This document shows positions 56,089 through 64,000 of a stretch of DNA of 64,000 nucleotides, piece by piece. Under the pieces are notes generated by a model. That model did no database searches, was not told where the DNA came from, and saw only the letters and a list, made by a program, of their open reading frames with translations. The translations under genes and the position numbers were made by a program. Source of the stretch: a virus; IMG/VR virus record IMGVR_UViG_3300031997_000001, positions 1 through 64,000 of that record; one strand, written 5' to 3'. Each line of letters opens with the position of its first letter. Within the stretch, counting starts at the first letter, position 1.

Positions 56089-56282
56089 GTGCGCCAGAAG
56101 CCTGCGTGATCTGCTCCCGTCCGGTCAAGACTGACCGCGGCAGTGCTTACTGCTTGCAGTGTAAGGTCCGTCATCGGCTGTGCGTCGGGTGCTGGCAGAC
56201 GGCGAGCCTTTCTGGTAGCACCCGCTGGAATAGTAAGGAAATGCGGACGGAGTGGGTCAAGTGTCCGCTGGGGGCGTCATGA
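56085..56282 (+). CDS. small zinc-binding protein
   Basis: 65 residues, GTG start at 56085 (GTGA overlap). CVICSRPVK...CLQCKVRHRLCVGC: three Cys pairs. Overlaps the next ATG by 4 nt. Confidence 0.6.
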   Translation: MSAPEACVICSRPVKTDRGSAYCLQCKVRHRLCVGCWQTASLSGSTRWNSKEMRTEWVKCPLGAS

Positions 56283-56704
56283 GCGACTACAATCTCTACT
56301 TGCACCTGGGTAGCAGGCGGCGGTTCTGCACGGATACGCAGATCGCCTTTATGCTCCAGCGCGTGTTCGGGTGGGACTTTAAGGCGTGCAAAGAAGTGGC
56401 TGTCGAGCTTCCAAAGGGCCCTCAAGTGATCCTTACTGCGCCCTGGGAGAAGGTTGAGCATTATGCCCAGATCATCAGCCAGCAGGGCGCCTGGGGGTAC
56501 AAGGTCAGCATCCGGCCCGTAGCAGGCTCCACGGGCCGCCGCATGATCATTTCGAAGGGACCCTGCTTCCTAGGCAAAATATCAAAGACGCCTTGCGGTG
56601 GACGGATAAAGAAGTCTGGGTGTGCCTGGTGCTGCGAGGTGCACCAAAACGCCGCGAGGCTAGCTTATCAAGCCAAACACGGCATCAAGCTTCCGCACAA
56701 ATGA
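56279..56704 (+). CDS. protein with ClpS / ribosomal L7/L12-like domain
   Basis: 141 residues. Residues 15-85 (TQIAFMLQRVFGWDFKACKEVAVELPKGPQVILTAPWEKVEHYAQIISQQGAWGYKVSI) are arranged helix-strand-helix-helix-strand as in the ClpS and L7/L12 C-terminal fold. C-terminal part has CGGRIKKSGCAWCCE, likely a zinc site. May be an adaptor that binds Clp or ribosome partners; inference from fold pattern only. Confidence 0.55.
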   Translation: MSDYNLYLHLGSRRRFCTDTQIAFMLQRVFGWDFKACKEVAVELPKGPQVILTAPWEKVEHYAQIISQQGAWGYKVSIRPVAGSTGRRMIISKGPCFLGKISKTPCGGRIKKSGCAWCCEVHQNAARLAYQAKHGIKLPHK

Positions 56705-57742
56705 CTCTACGGCTGGAACCGTCTCTTCCGCGTGCTTCCTGGCACTGGCGTAGTTAACGCCATCGTCTACAATGTCCACAATGTCGTCGACGTGATAATC
56801 CCTCCGGAGCGCGTAGCCGTTCCCCGTCTCCTTCAGGTTGTCCCGCAGGCGCAGCTTGGGGTATCTGACGGTCTCCAGGTTCGGTGCAGGAATATTCTCC
56901 TTGGAGGTGCGCCTGGGTCTCGATTCCCGCCTGAATTTCGTGGCGAATTCCGACATGAGCGTGTTTAGCGCCACGTCCCAGTCCGTCGTGCTGCCGTCCG
57001 GATAGGTGTACTTCTTCTTCATGATGTAGGCAGCTCGCGCGGTGCCCTTGGAGACGATCAATACCGAGTCGCCCTCTCGCGTCGAGATGACCAGGTCGCC
57101 TATGAAGCCTGGAGTCCGGGAAAGCGTGTTGAAGTCGACCTTCTTGCCCTTGAGCCTCTCGTCGATCGCCGCGGACAGGGTCGTCAGCCAGGCTGGGCCG
57201 CTGCCATCATCCTTCTTGCCGCCCTTCCCCATGGTCCCCAGGACGTCCGCTAGGGTTACTGGGACCGGCTTCTCGAGCAGCTTCGACAGGGGCACCCCGT
57301 CTAGGGCGATGACGATCCCGCCGCCCTCCTGCTGGGAAGCGAAGGTGCGTTGTTCTGCAGAGAGATGTTGAACCACGGCAGCAGCAGAAGGAAGAGTGCC
57401 ATCCCCAACGCTGAATCCCGGCAGAGTGGTTAGGGAGACGCTTCCCTTCTCGTCGATGGCGTACTTGATGTGTGCCAGGACGGCCTTGTATTCGTCCTCA
57501 TCTTTAAAGGCGAAGTCCGGCAGATATATGTCTTTGCTGGCCGAGATGCTTTCGCCAGGCCTTGCTAGCTTGAAGTCCGTGACCTGAACGTCCTGAGGAG
57601 GGGCATCCTGGAACTTCTTGTCCGTCTCCAGGCTGGCCAGGGGGATGGAGATGCTGCCGATAGCCTCCAGCAACCAATCCTCTACCAGGCCATAGTAGCC
57701 CAAGGCCTCGCATATCAGCAGGATCCTGTCATCTCTGTTCAT
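56660..57742 (-). CDS. hypothetical protein
   Basis: 360 residues from ATG 57742. N-terminal helical region, middle with VVQHLSAEQRTFASQQEGGGIVIALDGVPLSKLL, then a basic segment (RRESRPRRTSKEN). No domain recognised. Convergent overlap of 45 nt with the previous gene. Confidence 0.65.
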   Translation of the reverse strand: MNRDDRILLICEALGYYGLVEDWLLEAIGSISIPLASLETDKKFQDAPPQDVQVTDFKLARPGESISASKDIYLPDFAFKDEDEYKAVLAHIKYAIDEKGSVSLTTLPGFSVGDGTLPSAAAVVQHLSAEQRTFASQQEGGGIVIALDGVPLSKLLEKPVPVTLADVLGTMGKGGKKDDGSGPAWLTTLSAAIDERLKGKKVDFNTLSRTPGFIGDLVISTREGDSVLIVSKGTARAAYIMKKKYTYPDGSTTDWDVALNTLMSEFATKFRRESRPRRTSKENIPAPNLETVRYPKLRLRDNLKETGNGYALRRDYHVDDIVDIVDDGVNYASARKHAEETVPAVESFVRKLDAVFGLIS

Positions 57743-57747
57743 AAAGT

Positions 57748-58278
57748 ATGTTTTCTCCAATGATTGATGTGGACGGCTGGACATGGTATAATGCCCCTTT
57801 GAGAGGCCAGACAGTGGTGATAGAACTCAAGCTCCCGTCTTCGGACGAACCGGATACTGACCCGGAAGTTCAGTCTTTGTTTCAAAGCATCCAGGCACAG
57901 CTCCCGGCGCTGGAGAAGCTATTGGAGAAACATCGCTGGGCACATGAAGAGCCATTCTACCGCTTCTACCATGAGAGTTATAAGGCATATGGCCTTCAAG
58001 ATGACACCCTGAGCATCATGCGCGGGCTACAGGCCGTCACCCCGAATGCACCTCTGAACTATATGTTCACGAGTATCGTAAAGGAAGGAACCGGCAAGGA
58101 ATTCAAACTGGAAGACAACGAGAATTGGTTGGCTGTCGTGCGGCCGATCCTGGAAGCGTTCTTCCACGCGCTATTCTTTCTAGAATTGATTGTCAAGAGC
58201 GGGAAAGAGTTAAAGTTCCCTCCTACGCTCCTTCCGTGGGATTGGGCAACGGTTTTGCACCTATACAACAAGAGATAG
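57748..58278 (+). CDS. hypothetical protein
   Basis: 176 residues (ATG 57760 possible). Helical C-terminal half with a hydrophobic stretch FFHALFFLELIV. Divergent from the gene at 57742. Confidence 0.6.
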   Translation: MFSPMIDVDGWTWYNAPLRGQTVVIELKLPSSDEPDTDPEVQSLFQSIQAQLPALEKLLEKHRWAHEEPFYRFYHESYKAYGLQDDTLSIMRGLQAVTPNAPLNYMFTSIVKEGTGKEFKLEDNENWLAVVRPILEAFFHALFFLELIVKSGKELKFPPTLLPWDWATVLHLYNKR

Positions 58279-58307
58279 AGATATTCCCAGGGTTAGTTGC
58301 AAAGATA

Positions 58308-59183
58308 ATGAGAACATTTCGGGAGTTTATCATGGATTTCGAGTCCAGGCTTGACGAGGCTTTCGGCATCCAGACCCCCATGAAGACCACCCTATTCGAA
58401 CGGAAGCTGGAAGAGCTGGACTGGCGGAAGGCCATCGGTGCAGCCGGGATGGGACTAGCCGCCCTGGGTGGCGCCGGCGGAGAGGCTGGCGCAGCGCCGG
58501 CCCCGGTCGGGCAGGCCCAGCAGCTGGATGCGCCCATCAAGCCCAAGACGGCGGACGAGAAGGCCGAAGAGCTGGTCAAGCCGCTCCGGGAGGCCTATGA
58601 CAAGGAAGTGAAGGTCGCCCAGGACAAGTACAACAAGATATTGGCGGTCGAGCTGGACAAGGCCACCAAGGCGGGCTCGCTGGACGACGTGAAGGCCATC
58701 AAGAAGGAAATGGAAGAGCCGGAAGGCGACGAATCCAGGTGGAAGAGCCCGACCCACAAGATGGCTGCCAAGCGATACACGGGGGAAGTTGAAACAGCCA
58801 AAAAGAAATGGGACGTGGGAATTGCTGGACTGGTTAGACAGCTGGTCCAGAAGAAAGAGCTGGAAGTGGCAGAGAAAGTAAAGGGAATGAAAATAGTTGC
58901 AGAGACACCAAGGAAGGCAGAGGGCAATATTGTTGGTACTTGGGTCTGGTTTGATAATAGAAATGCCATTTTTGATGCGGATGGCACTGTAAGATTCTAT
59001 GCCGGCGATGGTCGTGTGCTTCCGGGAAAATGGACTGTCGTGGATGACAGGATACGAATTGAATGGGCACATGGCCCTGTAGACTTTATAATCCTTGATG
59101 GTGAAAAGACAGCTAAGGTCGTGAATGCGGCTGGCGATTTGAAATTTAAATCCACAAAATTAGATAGGCCAAAGAATAAATAG
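58308..59183 (+). CDS. protein with coiled coil and C-terminal beta domain
   Basis: 291 residues from ATG 58308; ATG 58332 with GGGAG is an alternative. N-terminus MRTFREFI is common in phage virion/scaffold proteins. An Ala/Gly/Pro linker (residues 50-75) leads to a charged coiled coil (80-200) and a C-terminal strand domain of the form GTWVWFDNRNAIFDADGTV...PGKWTVVDDRIRIEWAHG. That last domain type is frequent in Planctomycetes/Verrucomicrobia proteins, a weak host hint. Confidence 0.65.
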   Translation: MRTFREFIMDFESRLDEAFGIQTPMKTTLFERKLEELDWRKAIGAAGMGLAALGGAGGEAGAAPAPVGQAQQLDAPIKPKTADEKAEELVKPLREAYDKEVKVAQDKYNKILAVELDKATKAGSLDDVKAIKKEMEEPEGDESRWKSPTHKMAAKRYTGEVETAKKKWDVGIAGLVRQLVQKKELEVAEKVKGMKIVAETPRKAEGNIVGTWVWFDNRNAIFDADGTVRFYAGDGRVLPGKWTVVDDRIRIEWAHGPVDFIILDGEKTAKVVNAAGDLKFKSTKLDRPKNK

Positions 59184-59762
59184 GCCCCTGTCATGCGGTA
59201 TGATTTGTAGCTCAAATCGTTCTTTTTGTTCTTTTGCCCATTCATCTACTGCGCGGCGCACGCCATAATTATACCATGATAAGTTATAATCATGGCCACA
59301 TATCGCACCTTCTTTTTTTAGTTTAGGTGTCCATTGTTCTAATTCTTTTTTTGTCTGTTCGTAGGAATGTACGGTATCAATATACACAAGCGCTACGCTA
59401 TTATTCTGCCAATTCTTCGAAGCTGATATGCTGTCGAGCTGAATAAATTGCCAATGTTTCAATAAACTCATGTCTTTATCTATTGTTTGCATTACGTTTT
59501 GTCTACAATCCCTAGTGTCATAACTTACCAATTTTCCGCACGTTTCATGGACACCAGTTAAGAGTCCAAGTGTTGAATACCCTTTATTAACTCCCAATTC
59601 AATTAATATCCCTATAGGTGCAAAATATTTTGCAAGCGCGTAAAGGGTGGGAATGTGACCGCCGGTATCACTACCGTGACCATACGCAAACGCAGACTTC
59701 TTAATCATTCTGGGAATAGCAGATTCTCTGTTAGTAAACATTTCTCCTCTTTTAGCAAACAT
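59160..59762 (-). CDS. class I methyltransferase (Methyltransf_24 type)
   Basis: 200 residues. LIELGVNKGYSTLGLLTG, LVSYDTRDCR, VALVYIDTVHSYEQTKKEL and GAICGHDYN. Same family as 18172-18792 and the C-terminal half of the 21714 protein. Last gene of the AT-richer glycosyltransferase block; its ATG overlaps the upstream stop (TAATG). Confidence 0.83.
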   Translation of the reverse strand: MFAKRGEMFTNRESAIPRMIKKSAFAYGHGSDTGGHIPTLYALAKYFAPIGILIELGVNKGYSTLGLLTGVHETCGKLVSYDTRDCRQNVMQTIDKDMSLLKHWQFIQLDSISASKNWQNNSVALVYIDTVHSYEQTKKELEQWTPKLKKEGAICGHDYNLSWYNYGVRRAVDEWAKEQKERFELQIIPHDRGLFILWPI

Positions 59763-60403
59763 TATGATTCCTTGTTGTCTCTCTCTTGCGCTATTTTATA
59801 ATTCATCTGAAAGCTTCGCCATAAATCTTTTTCTTCTTGGAAGCGTGTACGCAGATCATTTGAATGATCAATATGTTTGATCATGCTGTTTGGTAGTAAG
59901 ATTTCTTTAACGTTTATCTTCTCAAGTCTGCGCCTGAAATCTATATCATCATATCCATAACCCTTACAAAGAGACGTATCAAAACCAGAAACGCGTAAAA
60001 AATCATTTTTCCTACAAAGAATTGTGCCCTGACAGAAAGGGATATTGAATGAATAAAATATATCTTCTTGTGACTTATCTATATAACTGGCGACATCGGG
60101 AGATAAAATAATGTCTGCGTCTGTAAAAAATAACCATTCGTGTGTAGCAGCGGCTGCGCCAGCATTTCTTGCCTCTGATAGATTAAAGCCATTTTTATTT
60201 ATAAAGCACACTTTCACATCGAAATTTTTTGATGCCCAGTCTCCTGATTTTTCAGGGCATGCATAGTCCACAAGGATGTATTCATCAAAAAGATTGATAA
60301 TCTTTGGTAGCGTTTCCTGCAAGAATCGGAGTCTCGCTTTGCATGTTACAATAACTGATATCTTTGGGGTGGTCACGCATCTCCCAATTCTTGTCCATTG
60401 CAT
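59762..60403 (-). CDS. glycosyltransferase family 2 with galactosyltransferase-like C-terminus
   Basis: 213 residues from ATG 60403. ISVIVTCKARLRFLQETLP, LSEARNAGAAAATHEWLFFTDADI (DxD), and C-terminal GFDTSLCKGYGYDDIDFRRRL, the second acidic motif of chondroitin-polymerase-like GT2 enzymes. AT-rich compared with the rest of the window. Confidence 0.87.
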   Translation of the reverse strand: MQWTRIGRCVTTPKISVIVTCKARLRFLQETLPKIINLFDEYILVDYACPEKSGDWASKNFDVKVCFINKNGFNLSEARNAGAAAATHEWLFFTDADIILSPDVASYIDKSQEDIFYSFNIPFCQGTILCRKNDFLRVSGFDTSLCKGYGYDDIDFRRRLEKINVKEILLPNSMIKHIDHSNDLRTRFQEEKDLWRSFQMNYKIAQERDNKES

Positions 60404-60404
60404 T

Positions 60405-61148
60405 TTACATTTCCAATATCTCTTTGCATTTGCATACAAAATTATCTGTTGATACTCTGGCTTCAAACTGATGATAAGCTATTGGAAAACCTCGGGATGC
60501 ATAGGTTGTGCCAATACCATACCATTGTATTAAACCGAGTTTCCATTTCTTGGTTTCAGAAGAGTGCGGCCAGAACAAGGACACAGGAATGCCTATTTCT
60601 TGTGCTTTCCATGTTAATTCTTCGACAGCATCAGAACGCTGCGTTTGTGCGCATTTCCCCCCTAATTTATAAAAAGTATCGATTGTAATTCCGAAGAATG
60701 CCGGCGACGCATATGGATGATCGGCGTGCAAAAAATTTGATTGCTGCGCAGTTCCACAAACTCGACCGCATAAGGCATTCTGCGCAAGGGATGGAATAGA
60801 ATAGCGTGACAATGGAATCGCATCCACATCGAAAATCAACGCACAATCCCTCTTGTCGCATGAAAATAAAAAATTTTGAATCGCCTCTCCGTGAAATCCG
60901 CGGGTTATGTCATTCACAGAAAACTTTATCTGCCGCAGTTTATATCCAAACTTGGCGAAGACCGCGCGCTGCAAGTCAACTGCCTCTTTGGGTATATTAT
61001 CTCTGTAAAATGATGCTAAGATAAGATCTGCTTTTTGTTTGTTTGTTAATTTATCGCAGATTATTGGTTCAATATATGTGAAAGCGGACAACGGCGTGCT
61101 CGCGGTGCGAGGCTGTACGCTCACATCACCTTTTTGGCACCATCTCAT
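60405..61148 (-). CDS. glycosyltransferase-like protein
   Basis: 247 residues from ATG 61148 (ATGA overlap). ALIFDVDAIPLS is a DxD motif at about residue 105; downstream GGKCAQTQRSDAVEEL and several Trp/His. GT-A type, family uncertain. Confidence 0.7.
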   Translation of the reverse strand: MRWCQKGDVSVQPRTASTPLSAFTYIEPIICDKLTNKQKADLILASFYRDNIPKEAVDLQRAVFAKFGYKLRQIKFSVNDITRGFHGEAIQNFLFSCDKRDCALIFDVDAIPLSRYSIPSLAQNALCGRVCGTAQQSNFLHADHPYASPAFFGITIDTFYKLGGKCAQTQRSDAVEELTWKAQEIGIPVSLFWPHSSETKKWKLGLIQWYGIGTTYASRGFPIAYHQFEARVSTDNFVCKCKEILEM

Positions 61149-61792
61149 CGCTTCACTTTCATCCAATTGTAGTATGACAAAACTTCATTAATAAAAACAA
61201 AATCTTTTGACCTGTTTCTGAAAATGTTCTCTATGAATTTGCCATCGCCAGCATACATAGTTTCATACCTCACATTATCTAGAATGTCTGTATGTAATAA
61301 AAATTGCGCTTGATCAATTTGGCACACCTTTACTTTGTCTTTCCCTACTTGCCTTGTTTGGACTTTTTTATCCCCAGGGGGCCATATGAATTGCTGTTGG
61401 AAGATGAAACCTTTTGCCGATGGGAACGCAACAATATTTTTATGCATCGCGTTAAAAAATTGTGGATGGATTAAATTGTCATCGTCTAGAAAAAACACCC
61501 ACCCAGGTTTTGTGGCCAAATCGATTCCGATATTTTTCTGGTCATATCCGAGTGAACTACTGCCAAGTGTGCGTATCTCCACAAATCTAGGAAATTGTAT
61601 ATTTATACTTCCATTACATTTTGATCCGTCGATTATAACCAACCAACGAAGGTTGAAAAATCTGATGCCAGGCGAAACTGTCTCAAAAATAGATACTATA
61701 TTATTGAGGCGAGTTGTCGCCGTTATGATAGAAAGACATATTTTGGCATGCCTTCTTGAACGACAAAAAGATGATGCAGTTAGAGTCCCCAC
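61145..61792 (-). CDS. glycosyltransferase family 2-like
   Basis: 215 residues from GTG 61792; the start is uncertain. CLSIITATTRLNNIVSIF and WVFFLDDDNLIHPQFF (DDD metal site). AT-rich. Confidence 0.8.
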   Translation of the reverse strand: MGTLTASSFCRSRRHAKICLSIITATTRLNNIVSIFETVSPGIRFFNLRWLVIIDGSKCNGSINIQFPRFVEIRTLGSSSLGYDQKNIGIDLATKPGWVFFLDDDNLIHPQFFNAMHKNIVAFPSAKGFIFQQQFIWPPGDKKVQTRQVGKDKVKVCQIDQAQFLLHTDILDNVRYETMYAGDGKFIENIFRNRSKDFVFINEVLSYYNWMKVKR

Positions 61793-62487
61793 TTTGCCAG
61801 ATCTTCCTTGATTTTAGAAGCCAGCTTTCCATCTTTGGGATGCCCGGCGTAGTGCAAAATCCACGAGTCCTTTCTAGCCACGTGCTTCCAGTCGTGCATA
61901 CACCTCGGCAGTTCGAACATCTTGACCTTCTGCTGTGCTATTCTTATATTTACAAGGGCCTGCTCCGGATAATCATGTCTAACCCATTTCGGTGGGTCGT
62001 CGAACACGTGCAGGTGCTGCCTCCCGAAGACTATGATTCCTACGTTCCAATATCTGCCATCCCAGACCGGCATCCGGATTCCAGCCCTCTGGCAGAAATC
62101 TTCCAGCTCCTTCTTCTTGTTCTTGACGCCCTGGACGTGGGCTTCGTTCAGCATTCCCAGACAGTCCTCCGGCACTACGTCGAATAGCGAGGGCGCCTGG
62201 GGATGGATTATGACGTCAGAATCAATGAAGGCTATCCGTCCATACTCCCGGAGATATTCCCTCATCTGGAGCTTCTCCCAGAACATCTGAATGTTGCTGG
62301 GGTACACCCGCTCGGTGATGACCTCGAATGAGGCGCCGCACCGGTGGGCATAATCCGCCATGAGCGGATGGGTGAGCGAGGAAATCTGCTGGTAGGCTGG
62401 ACCGATGGACACAGTGACTATCGCCCGGCGGGACCGGCCGGATTCATCGAAGACATAGGCTTGACCGTAGGTCATCCGTTCAGGCAT
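61780..62487 (-). CDS. glycosyltransferase, GT8/GT-A like
   Basis: 235 residues. VTVSIGPAYQQISSLTHPLMADYA, then RIAFIDSDVIIHPQAP (DxD) and YWNVGIIVFGR, the usual N-x-G region. Less AT-rich than its neighbours. C-terminal HYAGHPKDGKL resembles the metal-binding His of GT8. Confidence 0.8.
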   Translation of the reverse strand: MPERMTYGQAYVFDESGRSRRAIVTVSIGPAYQQISSLTHPLMADYAHRCGASFEVITERVYPSNIQMFWEKLQMREYLREYGRIAFIDSDVIIHPQAPSLFDVVPEDCLGMLNEAHVQGVKNKKKELEDFCQRAGIRMPVWDGRYWNVGIIVFGRQHLHVFDDPPKWVRHDYPEQALVNIRIAQQKVKMFELPRCMHDWKHVARKDSWILHYAGHPKDGKLASKIKEDLAKWGL

Positions 62488-62490
62488 AAA

Positions 62491-63237
62491 CTATTTACTG
62501 AGAATCCTATAGATTTCTGGAAGAGCCGACTTTCCTGAACCCCAAAGATGAATGCACCGTTCGCGTTTATACGCCTGTAGAATTTGGTCTATTTTGCCGT
62601 GCTCACTCCAATTATAGGTTATTGGGATTTCAGTTGGGGCAATCTTAAGCCGTGCAATGGCACGCGCGAGGGCTGGTTCATCTTGATTTGGGTCTCTGTC
62701 CCATTCCATTGCCCAAGTCCGATAAATCAATTCAGTACGTTCAGATTTTGAGAATAAAACAAGTCCGCTATTGAAATGTTTGGTATCCGCCCCGGCCGTG
62801 GCCAATGTCAACGCTTTGGATTTGACCGATGCGTACCATGCATCTTTTAGCCATGGTCGTTCCCTATCCAGCGTGATGCAGAAATCGTTGTTCTTGATGA
62901 AGTTCCAGATATCTTCAATATTGCGTGGGATCATATCAGCATCGTGGCAGAGAGTAAAATCCCAGGGGCTAAGTTTATACGCGCGGATTTTGACGCCGCG
63001 ATGCCACCAGTCGCCTGACCCAGATACATACTCCATAGAAGTACTGGGGATAACTGCCCCCCTTTTATTAGACACAATTCGAATCGGCCATATCCAACCG
63101 ATCGCGCGAAGATGCGCAACCTGCCATTTCGCGTATTGGAGATAGCGATCATTTATTGCAATTATGAGCATTCCGCGTGTCTTATTCTGGCATATGACGG
63201 GAGTGCTGCCGGGCAGGTGTGCTGGTTTGTAAATCAT
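62491..63237 (-). CDS. glycosyltransferase, GT-A like
   Basis: 248 residues. Start overlaps the next gene's stop by 4 nt. FTLCHDADMIPRNIEDIW (DxD) at about residue 97, HFNSGLVLFSKSE and a C-terminal HLWGSGKSALPE. Similar layout to the previous gene. Confidence 0.77.
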   Translation of the reverse strand: MIYKPAHLPGSTPVICQNKTRGMLIIAINDRYLQYAKWQVAHLRAIGWIWPIRIVSNKRGAVIPSTSMEYVSGSGDWWHRGVKIRAYKLSPWDFTLCHDADMIPRNIEDIWNFIKNNDFCITLDRERPWLKDAWYASVKSKALTLATAGADTKHFNSGLVLFSKSERTELIYRTWAMEWDRDPNQDEPALARAIARLKIAPTEIPITYNWSEHGKIDQILQAYKRERCIHLWGSGKSALPEIYRILSK

Positions 63238-63818
63238 TCTTCTCTTTTATTACCCATCCACCCCGTATCGCTGCCGAATTTTTTCCTGTTCTGGATGACG
63301 CAAGCGCTCATGCCCCAATAGGGCAGAAGATGCTGTAAATGGTGAGCAATATATTGATCGATGCAAGTCGAAGAATCCTTTGGACCGCTCAGCGACAAGG
63401 CATTATACCTTTCTCTCAAGGCTCCTGCGATATTCGACGCCCACTGCGGATTTATTAGGTAGGCGTGGACATCTACGATCCCGTAGATCCTCCTCAGACT
63501 CGACGCGCCGTAGAAGTATAAGCAGGCCCATTCCTCTCGCCTTATTCTGGCAATTGCCAGCGCCATCCGCTGACGATCTCTAATACTTACATCGTCTTCC
63601 AAGATAATATATTCTCGTGTCTCTCGCGCTATCCTTTCAATTAACTCCAAATGACTCAAAAACGCGCCGCGCGTAGCACGATTTAGGAATCCAATTGCGC
63701 GATCTGGTGTCGGCGCGTCTATGCGTTCAAATTGAAAGCCACTCTCTTTAAGCTGCTTTTCCATGGAGAATCGGCGATCGCTGCGTACGGCTCGGTTGAT
63801 ATACAAAACCTTCGGCAT
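63234..63818 (-). CDS. glycosyltransferase family 25 (LPS-type)
   Basis: 194 residues from ATG 63818; ATG 63884 would add 22 residues. VLYINRAVRSDRRFSMEKQLKESG, FERIDAPTP, GAFLSHLELIERIA and YIILEDDVSI are the GT25 blocks in order. Probably adds a hexose to surface glycan. First gene of the block; no more genes are seen from 63885 to 64000. Confidence 0.87.
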   Translation of the reverse strand: MPKVLYINRAVRSDRRFSMEKQLKESGFQFERIDAPTPDRAIGFLNRATRGAFLSHLELIERIARETREYIILEDDVSIRDRQRMALAIARIRREEWACLYFYGASSLRRIYGIVDVHAYLINPQWASNIAGALRERYNALSLSGPKDSSTCIDQYIAHHLQHLLPYWGMSACVIQNRKKFGSDTGWMGNKREE

Positions 63819-64000
63819 TTTGGAGATCTTTACCTGACTCTTTATGCCAAATAAATGAAGTGGATTATATGTATGTTTCCGCATAGCCTATAATACCCTA
63901 AGATCAAACATTTTTGACGCAACGGCGAATCCTCGAGTCAGGAAGATGACACGAGGATACTTCGTTAAGGCGATTTCGTATCGGTGCCTTTGAGCATCGT

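Overview
The window looks like part of a very large ("huge"/jumbo) tailed-phage genome. Coding is dense with many 1-8 nt start/stop overlaps. There are dozens of small hypothetical proteins, many with CxxC zinc knuckles, homing endonucleases (HNH, LAGLIDADG, an intein), glycosyltransferases and methyltransferases for surface-sugar decoration, lipoproteins (suggesting a diderm host), and a large tRNA array. No capsid, portal, terminase or polymerase gene is visible. The host cannot be named from the sequence.

Layout. 1-7 kb (+): small genes, two lipoproteins, a methyltransferase and GDP-mannose 4,6-dehydratase, then a perfect sigma70-type promoter driving nicotinate phosphoribosyltransferase between two near-identical hairpin terminators. 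About 7-30 kb (mostly -): a 21-kb tRNA/RNA island. It carries 46 tRNAs with 45 different anticodons (CAT twice), which is the complete G34/U34/C34 set reading all 61 sense codons plus an initiator-like tRNA-Met. It also carries a one-piece tmRNA, truncated tRNAs, a circularly permuted tRNA, a four-copy RNA module (GGTGATACAG...ATGTCCAA) that carries two of the tRNA-like inserts, and several long, highly structured, apparently non-coding segments. One of these, 29.37-29.87 kb, has its own promoter and two hairpin loops with a 9-nt perfect complement. Protein genes set among the tRNAs include GroES, acyl carrier protein, a cold-shock protein, a NADAR protein, HNH/LAGLIDADG endonucleases and glycosyltransferases. 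On the + strand at 21-25 kb lies a glycosyltransferase/methyltransferase operon.

30-39 kb (-): an apparent TerY-P-like signalling cluster (two vWA proteins, a protein kinase with zinc ribbon, a PP2C phosphatase) that also holds a nicotinamidase-like protein. 39-48.6 kb: aldo/keto reductase, a divergent sigma-like factor with SH3-like repeats, a CSD-zinc protein, a DHH phosphoesterase, a nucleotidyltransferase and a multi-HTH protein. 48.9-52.6 kb (+): a large probable virion protein interrupted by a 394-residue intein. 52.7-59.2 kb: small proteins and hypotheticals. 59.2-63.9 kb (-): an AT-richer block of glycosyltransferases and one methyltransferase.

How the genes may work together (inference). 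The RNA island would make translation independent of host tRNA supply and rescue stalled ribosomes. Nicotinamidase plus nicotinate phosphoribosyltransferase could rebuild NAD+, and NADAR could remove ADP-ribose from nucleic acid; both would fit counter-defence. Genes with a TTGAC-N17/18-TTTAAT promoter, often preceded by AAATAATTGAC, form a candidate co-regulated set that includes the structured RNA leading the tRNA array.
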